Assembly (NCBI RefSeq): GCF_004320535.1
Contig: NZ_SIHY01000001.1
Location: 1,984,001 to 2,048,000 of the forward strand
Source of the DNA: Arthrobacter sp. S41
GTDB lineage: Bacteria > Actinomycetota > Actinomycetes > Actinomycetales > Micrococcaceae
DNA length: 64,000 bases
Direction of reading: 5' to 3'
The notes below the pieces were generated by a model. It worked only from the letters and a program-made list of their open reading frames with translations. It was not told the origin of the DNA and searched no databases. The translations under genes were made by a program, and so were the position numbers. Shown here in pieces: positions 1 to 8,517 of this stretch. Positions within the stretch are counted from its first letter, which is position 1, and each line of letters begins with the position of its first letter.

Positions 1-1425
1 AAAATCGCCACCGATGGCACGGTCACCCACGGTGATAGCGCGGTAGATACCTCATTGCTCACTGGCGAATCCGTACCGCAACAGGTTCGCGTGGGCTCCG
101 AAGTTACCGGGGCAACCCTGAACACTTCTGGCCGTCTAGTAATTGAAGCCACCCGCGTAGGTGAAGAAACAACCCTGGCCCAGATGGGCAAGCTAGTCTC
201 CGAGGCACAGTCCGGCAAGGCACCCATTGCGCGGCTTGCCGACCGTATCTCGGCCGTCTTTGTGCCGATTGTTCTGGGCATCGCAGTACTCACCTTTGTT
301 ATTTGGTGGCTGGTTTCCGCTGATCCATATCAAGCATTCAGTGCAGCTGTTGCTGTGCTAGTCATTGCTTGCCCTTGTGCTTTAGGTCTTGCCACCCCCA
401 TCGGTTTGTTGGTGGGTACCGGCCGTGGAGCTCAACTGGGTATCTTGATCCGTGGCCCACAGGTTTTGGAAGACACACGCAAACTGGACACGATTGTTCT
501 AGATAAGACCGGCACCGTCACCACCGGAGTGATGACACATACGGGCACAACCACCGCCGCTGGAGTGGACGCAACTGAAGTTTTGCTGTTGACCGCAGCA
601 GTGGAACACCATTCAGAACATCCAATTGCCCAGGCTATCGCCACCGCCGGTGCCAACGTTGGCACGCTTCCCGAGGTGAGTAATTTCCGCTCGGAGCCCG
701 GTGGCGGAGTATCGGGAACCGTGGCTGGGAAGACCATTGTTGTTGGCCGGCCCAGCTGGCTTGAAGCCCAGGGAACGCTACTTGATTCCTCGGCCCGCTC
801 TTTGCTCGAAGAGGCTGAAGCAGCCGGCGCCACTGCGATTCTGGTTGCGGTCGATGCCCAGTTCCAAGCGGTGATTTCCGTTGGTGATCAAGTCAAAGAA
901 ACTTCTTCAGAAGCGATCAATGAACTGCAATCCCGTGGTCTGCGGGTAGTTTTACTTACCGGTGATAACCCATCGGTGGCCGCCAAGGTGGCAACACAAG
1001 TTGGCATCAAGTCTGACGATGTTTTTGCTGGTGTACTGCCAAGCGAAAAGGCCAAGGCTATCTCTTCGCTGCAGGAGCAGGGCAAGGTTGTGGCCATGGT
1101 GGGTGACGGTGTGAACGACGCTCCGGCGTTGGCTCAAGCCGATCTCGGCATCGCCATGGGCTCCGGCACCGACGTTGCCATTGAAGCTGCAGATATTACT
1201 CTGATGGGCAATGACCTTCATCAGGTCGCTGCCGCCATTGATCTATCGGACAAAACCTTGGCCACGATCAAGATGAACCTGTTCTGGGCTTTCGCCTACA
1301 ACACTGCGGGTATCCCGATCGCGGCCTTGGGTTTGCTCAATCCAATGATTGCTGGTGCCGCTATGGCAGCCAGCTCCGTTCTGGTGGTTGCCAACTCACT
1401 GCGCCTTCGCAGCTTTGGCAAATAG
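1..1425 (+). CDS. copA: Copper-translocating P-type ATPase (P1B), 5' end missing
   Basis: The frame is open from base 1, so the gene begins left of the window; about 474 C-terminal residues are visible. P-type ATPases of this class pump heavy-metal ions out of the cytoplasm using ATP. Seen in order: the actuator motif TGES (about nt 61-72), a membrane segment with the CPC metal site (about nt 370-378), the phosphorylation motif DKTGT (aspartate codon at nt 502), the HP motif (SEHPIA) of the nucleotide-binding domain, the hinge GDGVNDAP (about nt 1102-1125), and two last membrane segments with AYN and MAASS. CPC together with YN and MxxSS is the P1B-1 (Cu+) signature. The N-terminal metal-binding domains cannot be seen. 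The stop lies 8 bp from the convergent stop of the next gene. Confidence 0.93.
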   Translation, partial: KIATDGTVTHGDSAVDTSLLTGESVPQQVRVGSEVTGATLNTSGRLVIEATRVGEETTLAQMGKLVSEAQSGKAPIARLADRISAVFVPIVLGIAVLTFVIWWLVSADPYQAFSAAVAVLVIACPCALGLATPIGLLVGTGRGAQLGILIRGPQVLEDTRKLDTIVLDKTGTVTTGVMTHTGTTTAAGVDATEVLLLTAAVEHHSEHPIAQAIATAGANVGTLPEVSNFRSEPGGGVSGTVAGKTIVVGRPSWLEAQGTLLDSSARSLLEEAEAAGATAILVAVDAQFQAVISVGDQVKETSSEAINELQSRGLRVVLLTGDNPSVAAKVATQVGIKSDDVFAGVLPSEKAKAISSLQEQGKVVAMVGDGVNDAPALAQADLGIAMGSGTDVAIEAADITLMGNDLHQVAAAIDLSDKTLATIKMNLFWAFAYNTAGIPIAALGLLNPMIAGAAMAASSVLVVANSLRLRSFGK

Positions 1426-1433
1426 CCCGGCGG

Positions 1434-2200
1434 TTACGGAGTCTCCCTGACGCTGGTCAGGACTTTCTTCAGAGTTGAGTACTGCTCACTTGCCACGAAA
1501 GTCTTGGCCTCGTCGAGGGTGGTATCCCCGTCCTCATCAAGTCCCAGTGCGTGCAGGTACTCAGGATTCATGGCCATGATTGGGGTTTCCTCGGCACTGG
1601 TTTTGAAGTAATCAATTGCCGGTGCTTCGGTCCAGTTTTGCCATACATCATCGATGATGACGGCAACACTCAAATCCCTGTCGCCGAGGCTGGCTTCCCG
1701 GTAGTAGGAGACCACACTGGTCGGTGCGTACTGCAAATCAGGCGCTGGGGCCGAGTCGAGCACCTCGCGCTTATAGGTGTTCGGGTTGTCAGTGTCCCTG
1801 AAACTAGTCGTTTCAAGATCCAATGCGAGATTCTTCTTTGAATCCAAGATCTTGTAGACCGAATACTCGTCTTGGCATCCATATTCACAATCTTCAACGA
1901 TTTCCCAGTCTTGCGGCAGGTCAAAGGTGACGTTGTACAGCGAAACGGTACGCCAGGTACCCCCGGATCTTCGGTTGGTTCCGTTGGCTCAGGTGTCGGA
2001 GTTGGCTTGGCAGTTGGTGGTCCGGCATGCTCCGGTGCCGGCGCCCAACTCGGCGGACCTGCATGGCCCGGTGGGCCGACATGATCCGGACGTCCTGCAT
2101 GATCAGGTGGTGCTGCGATGGCAACTGCACTGCTGGTAAGCAGAAGCCTCGCTGCCAGTACTGCGCCACCCTTGGATAGCGACTTGAGAATGGGTTTCAT
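1434..2200 (-). pseudogene. Secreted Pro/Gly-rich protein with an apparent frameshift
   Basis: I do not recognise the family. The ATG at 2200 follows a good Shine-Dalgarno (GAGAGAGGA) and opens a signal peptide (MKPILKSL..., hydrophobic core, AIAA cleavage-like site). A low-complexity segment follows with repeated GHAGPP/DHAGRP-type units and a PTPTPEPTEPTEDPG linker. The frame then breaks: the C-terminal domain (TWRTVSLYNV..., ending TSVRETP at 1437) continues in another frame that is open upstream to the same place. One extra G in the five-G run at about 1961-1965 would join the two halves. The second half has coherent protein-like composition (DLPQDWEIVEDCEYG), so this was one gene of about 255 residues. 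It is either a real frameshift mutation or a homopolymer sequencing error. Predicted extracytoplasmic; function unknown. Confidence 0.7.
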
Positions 2201-2338
2201 TGTGGGGTCCTCTCTCCCGTCCACAATGATGAAACTGACCCGACCTTTAATCAAGAGTCCGGATATAAAGATACTGCCTCGGTTTGGTATCACTAATGCC
2301 TCGGTACGCCCCCCAAAGAAACCTTGCGCCATGAGACT

Positions 2339-2368
2339 TGCGTCACATTCACCGCTCAGGGCATACTG
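2339..2368 (+). promoter_or_regulatory. Possible promoter of the glycine riboswitch-cycA transcript
   Basis: TTGCGT (2339-2344) and CATACT (2363-2368) are spaced 18 bp, about 30 bp before the riboswitch. A perfect 7-bp inverted repeat, CGTCACA (2341-2347) / TGTGACG (2367-2373), brackets the spacer and could be an operator. Both assignments are by eye. Confidence 0.4.
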
Positions 2369-2398
2369 TGACGGTAATCACCACAATGCCATTGATAC

Positions 2399-2600
2399 GT
2401 GGCGGGAGAGTCCCGCCCTCAGCAAGGGCGGGCGCCGTAGGAGCAATTTCCTCCCCGGGAAACTCTCAGGCCCCCGTACCGCCACGAGAAGGCAACTCTG
2501 GAAAGCAGCGCAGAATGAACTGCGCTCACCGAAGGAGCAAGCTTCGCCCAGTAGTCGGGTTGAAGCGAAAACTCTCAGGTTCATATACAGATTGGGGAGG
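2399..2600 (+). promoter_or_regulatory. Tandem glycine riboswitch
   Basis: Two consecutive glycine aptamers are visible. Aptamer 1 (2399-2485) is closed by GTGGCGG/CCGCCAC and has the conserved cores GCCGTAGGAGCAA and GAAACTCTCAGG. Aptamer 2 (about 2490-2600) repeats the pattern with CACCGAAGGAGCAA and AAAACTCTCAGGT followed by ACAG. The paired GGAGCAA and AACTCTCAGG elements at the expected spacing are diagnostic of the gcvT-type glycine riboswitch family. It sits in the 5' leader of an amino-acid permease, one of the known gene classes under this RNA besides the glycine cleavage operon. Confidence 0.92.
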
Positions 2601-2690
2601 GACCACGAACAGTGACGTTTTGTGCGCATTAGATTCGACGGCTCTCTCCAGTGGCATAGGCAGTAGCTGCTCTTAGCGCAGCGAGCTGAC

Positions 2691-2771
2691 GTTGCCTTCC
2701 CGGAGCCGGCGAATCTGGCGTCTTGAGCAAAGCAAGTTGCTAGGCGTCACGCCACACTCCTGGAAGGCAAC
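2691..2771 (+). promoter_or_regulatory. Shine-Dalgarno-sequestering helix (riboswitch expression platform)
   Basis: GTTGCCTTCC (2691-2700) is perfectly complementary over 10 nt to GGAAGGCAAC (2762-2771). The latter contains the ribosome-binding site GGAAGG of cycA, 8 nt before its ATG. The helix would close a loop of about 61 nt and hide the Shine-Dalgarno. This gives the glycine riboswitch a translational output; which ligand state favours the helix cannot be decided by reading. Confidence 0.6.
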
Positions 2772-2775
2772 CAGC

Positions 2776-4281
2776 ATGAGTACCACCAGTTCTGATCCCA
2801 CACTTAAACGCGGACTATCAAACCGACACATCCAGCTCATCGCCATTGGCGGTGCCATCGGCACCGGCCTGTTCATGGGTTCGGGTAAAACGATCTCCGT
2901 CGCCGGCCCGTCAGTCATCTTTGTCTACATCATCATCGGCTTCATGCTCTTCTTCGTCATGCGGGCGATGGGCGAGCTACTGCTGAGCAACCTCAATTAC
3001 AAGACTTTCGCCGACTTCGCAGGAGACCTGCTGGGCCCCTGGGCGGCGTTCTTCACCGGCTGGACCTATTGGTTCTGCTGGGTGGTCACCGGCATTGCCG
3101 ACGTCGTGGCCATCGCCCACTACGTTGCTTACTGGTGGGGTGAGCTACCACTATGGATTCCCGCTCTGGGCTGCATCGCGCTACTACTCGTGCTGAATCT
3201 GGCCACCGTGAAAGCCTTCGGCGAAACCGAATTCTGGTTCGCGCTGATCAAGATCATCGCCATCGGCGCACTGATCATTATTGGGCTAGTCATGATCATC
3301 ACCGGGTTCCAACACAATGGTGCCACCGCATCGGTGAGTAATCTGTGGGCCAATGGCGGAATGTTCCCTACGGGCTTCATGGGCTTTGTCGCAGGGTTCC
3401 AAATCGCCGTATTTGCCTTTGTGGGCATCGAATTAGTGGGTACAACTGCCGCCGAAACAAAGGATCCTGAGAAGACCCTGCCCAAGGCCATCAACTCCAT
3501 CCCGATCCGCATTCTGTTCTTCTACGTCGGCGCCTTGATCATCTTGATGACTGTCCAACCATGGAAGCTGTTCTCCCCGGAAAACTCGCCATTTGTCGGG
3601 ATGTTCACCCTAGCCGGGCTGGCTGGGGCGGCCGGCATCATCAACTTTGTGGTGCTCACTTCCGCGACCTCCAGCGCCAATTCCGGCATCTACTCCACTT
3701 CCCGCATGCTGCGCGGCCTAGCCCTAGAAAACGATGCTCCAAAGAGCTTTGCCGAGCTTTCGCACCGCAAAGTTCCCAAGAACGCCCTGATGTTCTCGTG
3801 CATGTTCCTGCTGGCCGGGGTTGTCCTGCTCTACAGTGGCGATTCGGTGATGGGAGCCTTCACGTTGGTTACTACCGTTTCGGCCTTGTGCTTCATGTTT
3901 GTATGGACGATCATTCTGCTCAGTTACCTGGTGTTCCGCGCCCGCCGCCCTCACCTGCACGATGCGTCGGCCTACAAGGTTCCCGGTGGTCGAGTGATGC
4001 CGTACATAGTTCTGGGCTTCTTCGGATTTATTCTGTGGGCCTTGACCACTCAGCCAGATACTCTTGTTGCCCTACTGGTCACACCCATCTGGTTCCTGCT
4101 ACTGGGTATTGGCTACCTCGTGATCCGCCGCCACCCGAGGCACCAAGCGCTACGTATGGCGCACGTGGGCAAGGTGGCCCACGAACGCTATGAAGCCGCG
4201 GCCTACCGAGATGCTCAGGCGTTTGGCCATCGCGATATTCCAGCCACGGATAAGGTTCTGGAGCAAAAGGCGCATAAGTAG
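2776..4281 (+). CDS. cycA: D-serine/D-alanine/glycine-type amino acid permease (APC superfamily, AAT family)
   Basis: This 501-aa, about 12-TM permease should import glycine, alanine and D-amino acids with protons. Its N-terminus (LKRGLSNRHIQLIAIGG, then GTGLFMGSG) and the following EL..LNYKTFADFA and GWTYWFCWVVTGIADV segments are characteristic of CycA. The start is set at ATG 2776, because the only good ribosome-binding site (GGAAGG) is there and the family begins at this point; the frame is open further upstream to 2692, but that stretch belongs to the leader. A tandem glycine riboswitch and an SD-sequestering helix precede it, which supports glycine as substrate or signal. A strong hairpin follows. 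Confidence 0.9.
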   Translation: MSTTSSDPTLKRGLSNRHIQLIAIGGAIGTGLFMGSGKTISVAGPSVIFVYIIIGFMLFFVMRAMGELLLSNLNYKTFADFAGDLLGPWAAFFTGWTYWFCWVVTGIADVVAIAHYVAYWWGELPLWIPALGCIALLLVLNLATVKAFGETEFWFALIKIIAIGALIIIGLVMIITGFQHNGATASVSNLWANGGMFPTGFMGFVAGFQIAVFAFVGIELVGTTAAETKDPEKTLPKAINSIPIRILFFYVGALIILMTVQPWKLFSPENSPFVGMFTLAGLAGAAGIINFVVLTSATSSANSGIYSTSRMLRGLALENDAPKSFAELSHRKVPKNALMFSCMFLLAGVVLLYSGDSVMGAFTLVTTVSALCFMFVWTIILLSYLVFRARRPHLHDASAYKVPGGRVMPYIVLGFFGFILWALTTQPDTLVALLVTPIWFLLLGIGYLVIRRHPRHQALRMAHVGKVAHERYEAAAYRDAQAFGHRDIPATDKVLEQKAHK

Positions 4282-4306
4282 CCCAAGGTACCTCAGCGCG
4301 ACAGCC

Positions 4307-4344
4307 GGCTGCCCCGGACCTTAGGCCTAGGGTCCGGGGCAGCC
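4307..4344 (+). terminator. Hairpin terminator after cycA
   Basis: A perfect 14-bp inverted repeat GGCTGCCCCGGACC (4307-4320) / GGTCCGGGGCAGCC (4331-4344) with a 10-nt loop lies 26 bp after the cycA stop. There is no clear T-run, as is common in actinobacteria. Confidence 0.7.
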
Positions 4345-4453
4345 TGCGTATTCACTGTGGACGCTGTACCTCGGGACTAATTACTGCGATGATGAAATTT
4401 GGCGGCCTCTGGCCAGCACCATGGGATGACCCTCCGCCTTCAGGAGATACACC

Positions 4454-4858
4454 ATGACTGTCCTTCGACAGATTCCATTTCATGAATCACCAACAGCATT
4501 AAATCTGAAGCAGCGTTTAGCCGCTCTTGATGATTGGATAGCAGACGAGGATTCATTCAGAGCTTCCTACCGATTTGAATCCAGCAGCACCGCATTAGAA
4601 TTCATTACCCTCGTGGGCTTGCTCGCTGAGAAGGTGGACCTGCACCCGCTGGTGGATTGGCGTGCTGATGTTGTCACGCTTCGTTTGGCCCATGAATTGA
4701 ATACCGAAATTACCGAGCAGGATCTTTCACTGGCCCGCCGCATTTCCACGGACGCGCACCGACTGAGCTGCGTGGTGCTCAATCTGAATCAAGAAACCAC
4801 TGCCCAACCCAAGGGCAAACCGGAAGTACTACGCGGCGGTCTTTCGGCGACTCGCTAA
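4454..4858 (+). CDS. Pterin-4a-carbinolamine dehydratase-like protein, atypical active site
   Basis: The 134-aa protein aligns by eye with PCD/PhhB/DCoH, which dehydrates 4a-hydroxytetrahydrobiopterin after aromatic-amino-acid hydroxylation. The core is AEKVDLHPLVDW followed by VVTLRLAHELNTEITEQDLSLA, matching the family pattern EKxxHHP-W-H-D. The first histidine of the catalytic HHP is replaced by leucine (LHP), so activity may be lost or changed. No aromatic hydroxylase gene is nearby. A canonical HHP copy fused to a VOC domain is encoded at 25729-26379. The last 30 bp overlap the convergent FUSC gene. The start ATG follows GGAGATACACC. Confidence 0.75.
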   Translation: MTVLRQIPFHESPTALNLKQRLAALDDWIADEDSFRASYRFESSSTALEFITLVGLLAEKVDLHPLVDWRADVVTLRLAHELNTEITEQDLSLARRISTDAHRLSCVVLNLNQETTAQPKGKPEVLRGGLSATR

Positions 4859-5860
4859 TACTCCGATCACGATGCTCTGCACTGCGCCAACCCCGGCGCC
4901 CAGTGCGGTCATCGCGATCCGGTCAATCAGTAAGCTAGAAGCCGGTTCCGGGCTGACCATGTGAACCATCAATAGCGCGGTGACGGTCATGAAGATCATG
5001 CCAACGGCGTAGTTGCGCAAGATGACCAGCTCAATGCAGATCTGACCAATAATCGCCACCAGCAAGATGACCCAGATGGGCGGCTGGAAGGCAAAAACCG
5101 CGGCGGCCAGCAGTACACCAACGCAGGTTCCGACACTACGCTGTAGCCCTCTGGCCACCCGCGCATAGGTATCAATTCCAGTTACGGCTGCGATGGCACC
5201 AAGGCTGGCCCAGTACCAGTGCCCACCACCAACCAGCTGAGCGACGATGCCTGCCAGTAGCACGCCGGATCCCATCTGGAGTGATTCGGGCAGGGCGCGT
5301 GCCGATGGGGCCCAAGAGATCCCTCGACCCAACGTGTGGAACAGGTGCGCCCGACGCAGCGACAGACCAAGCATGAACAGCAGACTGAAGATCATCGTTC
5401 CGCCACCAACGAGCAGCACACCGATGAACGAGTTAGTTGTAGCGGGAACGGTGATGCAAGCGCCACCTGCGAAGACCGCAAAGACAGGTCCTGGTGGCAT
5501 CCATCGGGCTGCGTGAGAAACATAGTGCGCGCCAAAACCAATCAGCGCCAGCACGACGACGCAGATGAAAAATGGCGCGTGGATGTACGAGAAATAGGTT
5601 CCGAGCAGCATGGCAGCCAGCTGCACCAGACCTACGGAAAGCTGCTGCCAAAAACGTGGCGCGTAGGAATCGTAACGTCCAAAGACCGAACAGAAAGCAC
5701 CAAAGGCGGCATACATTGCCCAGTCCAGGTGGCCGGTGATGGTGACCAACACCAGCGGGACGGTCAGTGCCAGCGCTGCCTTAGCGGCCGGGATCACCGA
5801 GGGTTTAGGTGGCGCGACAACAACACTGCGTGCGAGGACTTCTTTGACATGTTGTTTCAT
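4829..5860 (-). CDS. FUSC-family membrane protein (aromatic acid/toxin exporter-like)
   Basis: The 343-aa protein has about eight to ten hydrophobic segments, including AALALTVPLVLVTI, YAAFGAFCSVFGRYDSY and GVGAVQSIVIGVL. The GAFxSVFGRY-like motif and repeat of two membrane blocks fit the FUSC (fusaric acid resistance) family, linked to efflux of aromatic acids; the substrate here is unknown. It starts with ATG at 5860, overlapping by one base the stop of the MarR gene (TAATG), so translation is probably coupled. The MarR protein is therefore the likely local regulator. Confidence 0.75.
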   Translation of the reverse strand: MKQHVKEVLARSVVVAPPKPSVIPAAKAALALTVPLVLVTITGHLDWAMYAAFGAFCSVFGRYDSYAPRFWQQLSVGLVQLAAMLLGTYFSYIHAPFFICVVVLALIGFGAHYVSHAARWMPPGPVFAVFAGGACITVPATTNSFIGVLLVGGGTMIFSLLFMLGLSLRRAHLFHTLGRGISWAPSARALPESLQMGSGVLLAGIVAQLVGGGHWYWASLGAIAAVTGIDTYARVARGLQRSVGTCVGVLLAAAVFAFQPPIWVILLVAIIGQICIELVILRNYAVGMIFMTVTALLMVHMVSPEPASSLLIDRIAMTALGAGVGAVQSIVIGVLASRRKTAA

Positions 5861-6309
5861 TAGCGTGCCTCGCCATCTTTGGTGGCTACTTGCTGAAGCA
5901 ATGAGCGCAGGGTTGCTTGTTGCTTGGCGTCAAGCGCACCAAAGACGTCAGCTTCGCTACGTTGCGCCACGGCGGTGGCCCGTGCGGTGAACTTCTTGCC
6001 GGCGTTCGTCAGTGTGACGATGTTGCGCCGGCGGTCCGCCGGGTCAACACTGCGCTCTAAGATCTTTCGTTCGGCCAGCTCGTCCAAGTAGGCCACTAGG
6101 TGCCCGCGGTTCAGGTTTGAATGCTTGGCCAAGTCATTTTGCGACATTGGCCCGAACTCGGCGAGCGCGCAAACGATCATGAAGTGGTTGCGTGTCAGTG
6201 ATTCTGATTCCATGAGCTCGGTGAGTTCTTGGGTGCCTATACGTCCAGCCCGCGAGGTCAGGTAGCTCAGGGAGTTCCATTGGAACTGAGGAATCAGAAA
6301 GTCGTTCAT
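5860..6309 (-). CDS. MarR-family transcriptional regulator
   Basis: A 149-aa winged-helix regulator. MarR features seen: an N-terminal helix region, ALAEFGPMSQNDLAKHSNLNRG (recognition helix area, split here across residues 48-70), and the wing VDPADRRRNIVTLTNAGK, whose DRR signature is typical. ATG 6309 follows GAAGGG. It is the first gene of a two-gene unit with the FUSC exporter. An imperfect AT-rich palindrome (TTCAAAATATCATTTCAA, 6312-6329) lies immediately upstream and could be its own operator. MarR/exporter pairs usually respond to the phenolic compound exported; this is inferred. Confidence 0.88.
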   Translation of the reverse strand: MNDFLIPQFQWNSLSYLTSRAGRIGTQELTELMESESLTRNHFMIVCALAEFGPMSQNDLAKHSNLNRGHLVAYLDELAERKILERSVDPADRRRNIVTLTNAGKKFTARATAVAQRSEADVFGALDAKQQATLRSLLQQVATKDGEAR

Positions 6310-6782
6310 CCCTTCAAAATATCATTTCAACCCGAAACTATTTCCGTTTGAGCCGATAATCGAATGAACGTCACATCCGCATGACGGCAACAGCAACGCT
6401 GAGGGATGAGCGCAAGGTAAAAACCCTGATGTGCAAAGAAATCTGAAAGTTAAACAGCTAGACCCCCTTGATCTCAAGAATATGAGGGGGGTCTGCGCCA
6501 TTAACTATATTCCTGCTTCACCCAGAATTTCAACGTTTCGTTGACTCACAAGAAAACCTCCGCGAAAGCACCTCTCGATTCCTGGACTCTACGGTTGCCA
6601 GACTCAGCAAGGGCAACAACGTGCCAGCAATGGTGGCAACCTCGGATCAGTGGTTTCATTCATGCCTAATGACAACTTTTGGGAAGAATTTTCCGCCCCA
6701 CACAAGGGCAACCAAACACGCGGGCATCACGATGCGGTTAGGCTTGTAAGGCAGTCAATCCACCCTTATTCAGGAACGAATT
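6310..6782. other. Intergenic region with one strong hairpin
   Basis: About 470 bp separate the MarR gene from the rightward CGNR gene. The clearest element is the hairpin AGACCCCCTT / GAGGGGGGTCT (6460-6494, loop about 14 nt), perhaps a terminator or small-RNA end. No coding signal was seen in the rest. Confidence 0.4.
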
Positions 6783-7331
6783 ATGACCTTTGCTCCAGAC
6801 ATCGAAGCCTCACTTAAGACCGTCGTGAACCTCCTGAACACCGAGGTGCAAATAATCGACATGCTCTCCACCGTGGCTGATCTGGATGAGTTCCTTGACT
6901 CTGAAAATTTTGAAGGCTCCCGCGCTCACAACCAGGCCGAACTTCGTTCCATTCGTCAGCTGCGTTCCCAGCTCAAGAGCATCTGGACTGGAGATGAGGA
7001 AGAAGCAGTATTTAGGGTCAATCAGATCCTTCGTAACGCCAACGCCCAGCCACAGTTGATCAAGAGTGAAAACCTCGGATATCACCTGCACGCCACAACC
7101 ACCAGCACTCCGCTCTACGACCGGTTGGCAGTGGACGCAGCCATGTCACTTGCTGAGGTCATTCGTGCTGGCGGTTTAGATCGACTGCGAATCTGCGCTT
7201 CTTCCGATTGCCACAACGCCCTGCTAGATCTGTCACGAAACCGCTCAAAGATCTATTGCGATATCGGCAATTGTGCCAACCGTGAGCATGTTCGCGCCTA
7301 TCGTGCGCGCAAGGCAGCAAAACACTCGTAG
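6783..7331 (+). CDS. CGNR zinc-finger (ABATE-type) putative regulator
   Basis: The 182-aa protein has a helical N-terminal domain (from DIEASLKTVVNLLNT) like the ABATE stress domain, and a C-terminal zinc finger. The finger has cysteines in the pattern CASSDC...CDIGNC, followed by ANREHVRAYRARK; this is the CGNR motif with CANR instead of CGNR. Members are stress-related probable DNA-binding regulators of actinobacteria. ATG 6783 follows CAGGAACG. The stop is directly adjacent to the convergent stop of the radical SAM gene. Targets unknown. Confidence 0.8.
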   Translation: MTFAPDIEASLKTVVNLLNTEVQIIDMLSTVADLDEFLDSENFEGSRAHNQAELRSIRQLRSQLKSIWTGDEEEAVFRVNQILRNANAQPQLIKSENLGYHLHATTTSTPLYDRLAVDAAMSLAEVIRAGGLDRLRICASSDCHNALLDLSRNRSKIYCDIGNCANREHVRAYRARKAAKHS

Positions 7332-8354
7332 TCACTGTCCGAGTGGTTGATCCGCATCATCCAGTGAATGTAACCCGTACTTGTGCGCCAAGACATGTAC
7401 CGTCTCACTAATGCGCCGGCGGTACTCAACCGGTGCATTAGAAGAGCGCCCATACAGCTTCTCAAATTGCGGGCCTAGTTCAGGGCGATGCGTGCGCACC
7501 CACGCTTGAATCGATTCGAGAGCGCCCGGTCGAAGATGCATCACCCCGTGCATGACAGCCTTGGCACCGGAGCTGGCAATCAGTTCCATAGCGCGCTCTA
7601 AGTGTTCCGCTGAATCCGAGAGAAACGGAATGATGGGCATCAAGAAGACGGTGACGTCGAATCCCGCGTTGGTCAGTAACCTGACCGTCTCTAGTCGGGC
7701 TTCGGCCTTTGGTGCGCCGGGTTCCATCAGCTCGCGCAGGCTTTCATCAAAGATCGCAATAGACATGCTGATACTAATATCTACGCGCTCCCGTGCCGCC
7801 TTGAGTAGAGGGATGTCCCGCCGAATCAAGCTGCCCTTGGTCAGGATGGAAAACGGAGTATCGTGTGCCGCTAGCGTTTGGATGATGCCCGGCATGAGTT
7901 GATAGCGTCCTTCAGCACGCTGGTACGGATCAGTGTTTGATCCCAGCGCAACCAGTTCACGCTTCCACGTACGTTTTCTTCTCAGTTCCTGGTCCAGCGC
8001 TTGAACAATATTTGTTTTCACGATGATTTGTTGGTCAAAATCTGGCCCGCTATTGAGCCCCAGGTATTCGTGGGTGCTGCGGGCAAAACAATAACGGCAG
8101 CCCATCGTGCATCCTCGGTAAGGATTGATGGTCCAGCGAAACGGCATTCGCGAGGTTTCTGGCACTTTAGTCAGTGCTGATTTGGATTCGACTTCATGAA
8201 ATTCGATTCCTGCGAACTCCGGCGTACGAACCGTGCGGGTGACTCCCGAGAGTTTTAGTACGGCAGCTCCAGTGATGACGTCTCGTTCAACGGCGTCTTT
8301 CTGAGCATCCCAGCGCATTGGTTTTGGTTCAATATTTCCGGCTGGTTTTGCCAT
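7332..8354 (-). CDS. Rv2578c-family radical SAM protein
   Basis: A 340-aa radical SAM protein. Seen: RMPFRWTINPYRGCTMGC with the cluster-binding CxxxCxxC (CTMGCRYC), then GSNTDPYQRAEGRYQL and STLTKGS-like (SILTKGSLI) segments typical of the Rv2578c / SplB-like group. Family members bind a [4Fe-4S] cluster and cleave S-adenosylmethionine; no substrate is established. ATG 8354 is preceded by AAGGACCA. It stands alone. The spore photoproduct lyase name sometimes given to this family is not justified here. Confidence 0.85.
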   Translation of the reverse strand: MAKPAGNIEPKPMRWDAQKDAVERDVITGAAVLKLSGVTRTVRTPEFAGIEFHEVESKSALTKVPETSRMPFRWTINPYRGCTMGCRYCFARSTHEYLGLNSGPDFDQQIIVKTNIVQALDQELRRKRTWKRELVALGSNTDPYQRAEGRYQLMPGIIQTLAAHDTPFSILTKGSLIRRDIPLLKAARERVDISISMSIAIFDESLRELMEPGAPKAEARLETVRLLTNAGFDVTVFLMPIIPFLSDSAEHLERAMELIASSGAKAVMHGVMHLRPGALESIQAWVRTHRPELGPQFEKLYGRSSNAPVEYRRRISETVHVLAHKYGLHSLDDADQPLGQ

Positions 8355-8474
8355 TGGTCCTTCTCACTCCTGGACGGTGACGCCAAGTTCAGGATCAGAT
8401 CCCAAGCTCGGCTCAACAGTTTCCGATACCTGACTACCGGATCACCTTTCCGGTCAAGACGGTCAGATAATTCT

Positions 8475-8508
8475 ATACCTCGTTCCGATATACCACGAAT
8501 CGAGGTAT
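8475..8508 (+). promoter_or_regulatory. Operator-like inverted repeat before the padR gene
   Basis: ATACCTCG (8475-8482) and CGAGGTAT (8501-8508) form a perfect 8-bp inverted repeat, with a third TATACC in the spacer. The right arm ends 9 bp before the GTG start of the PadR gene, a usual place for PadR autoregulation (ATAC/GTAT half-sites). Assignment to this PadR is inferred. Confidence 0.6.
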
Positions 8509-8517
8509 GATGTTCAC

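Noticed and set aside
3561-4193. 210-codon frame inside cycA on the same strand
   Set aside because: Out-of-frame reading of the permease; the composition is Pro/Arg/Ser-rich and the permease motifs are continuous in the other frame.
7332-8354. Spore photoproduct lyase
   Set aside because: The radical SAM core is of the Rv2578c type; organisms of this kind do not sporulate, and the SPL C-terminal cysteine context is not evident.
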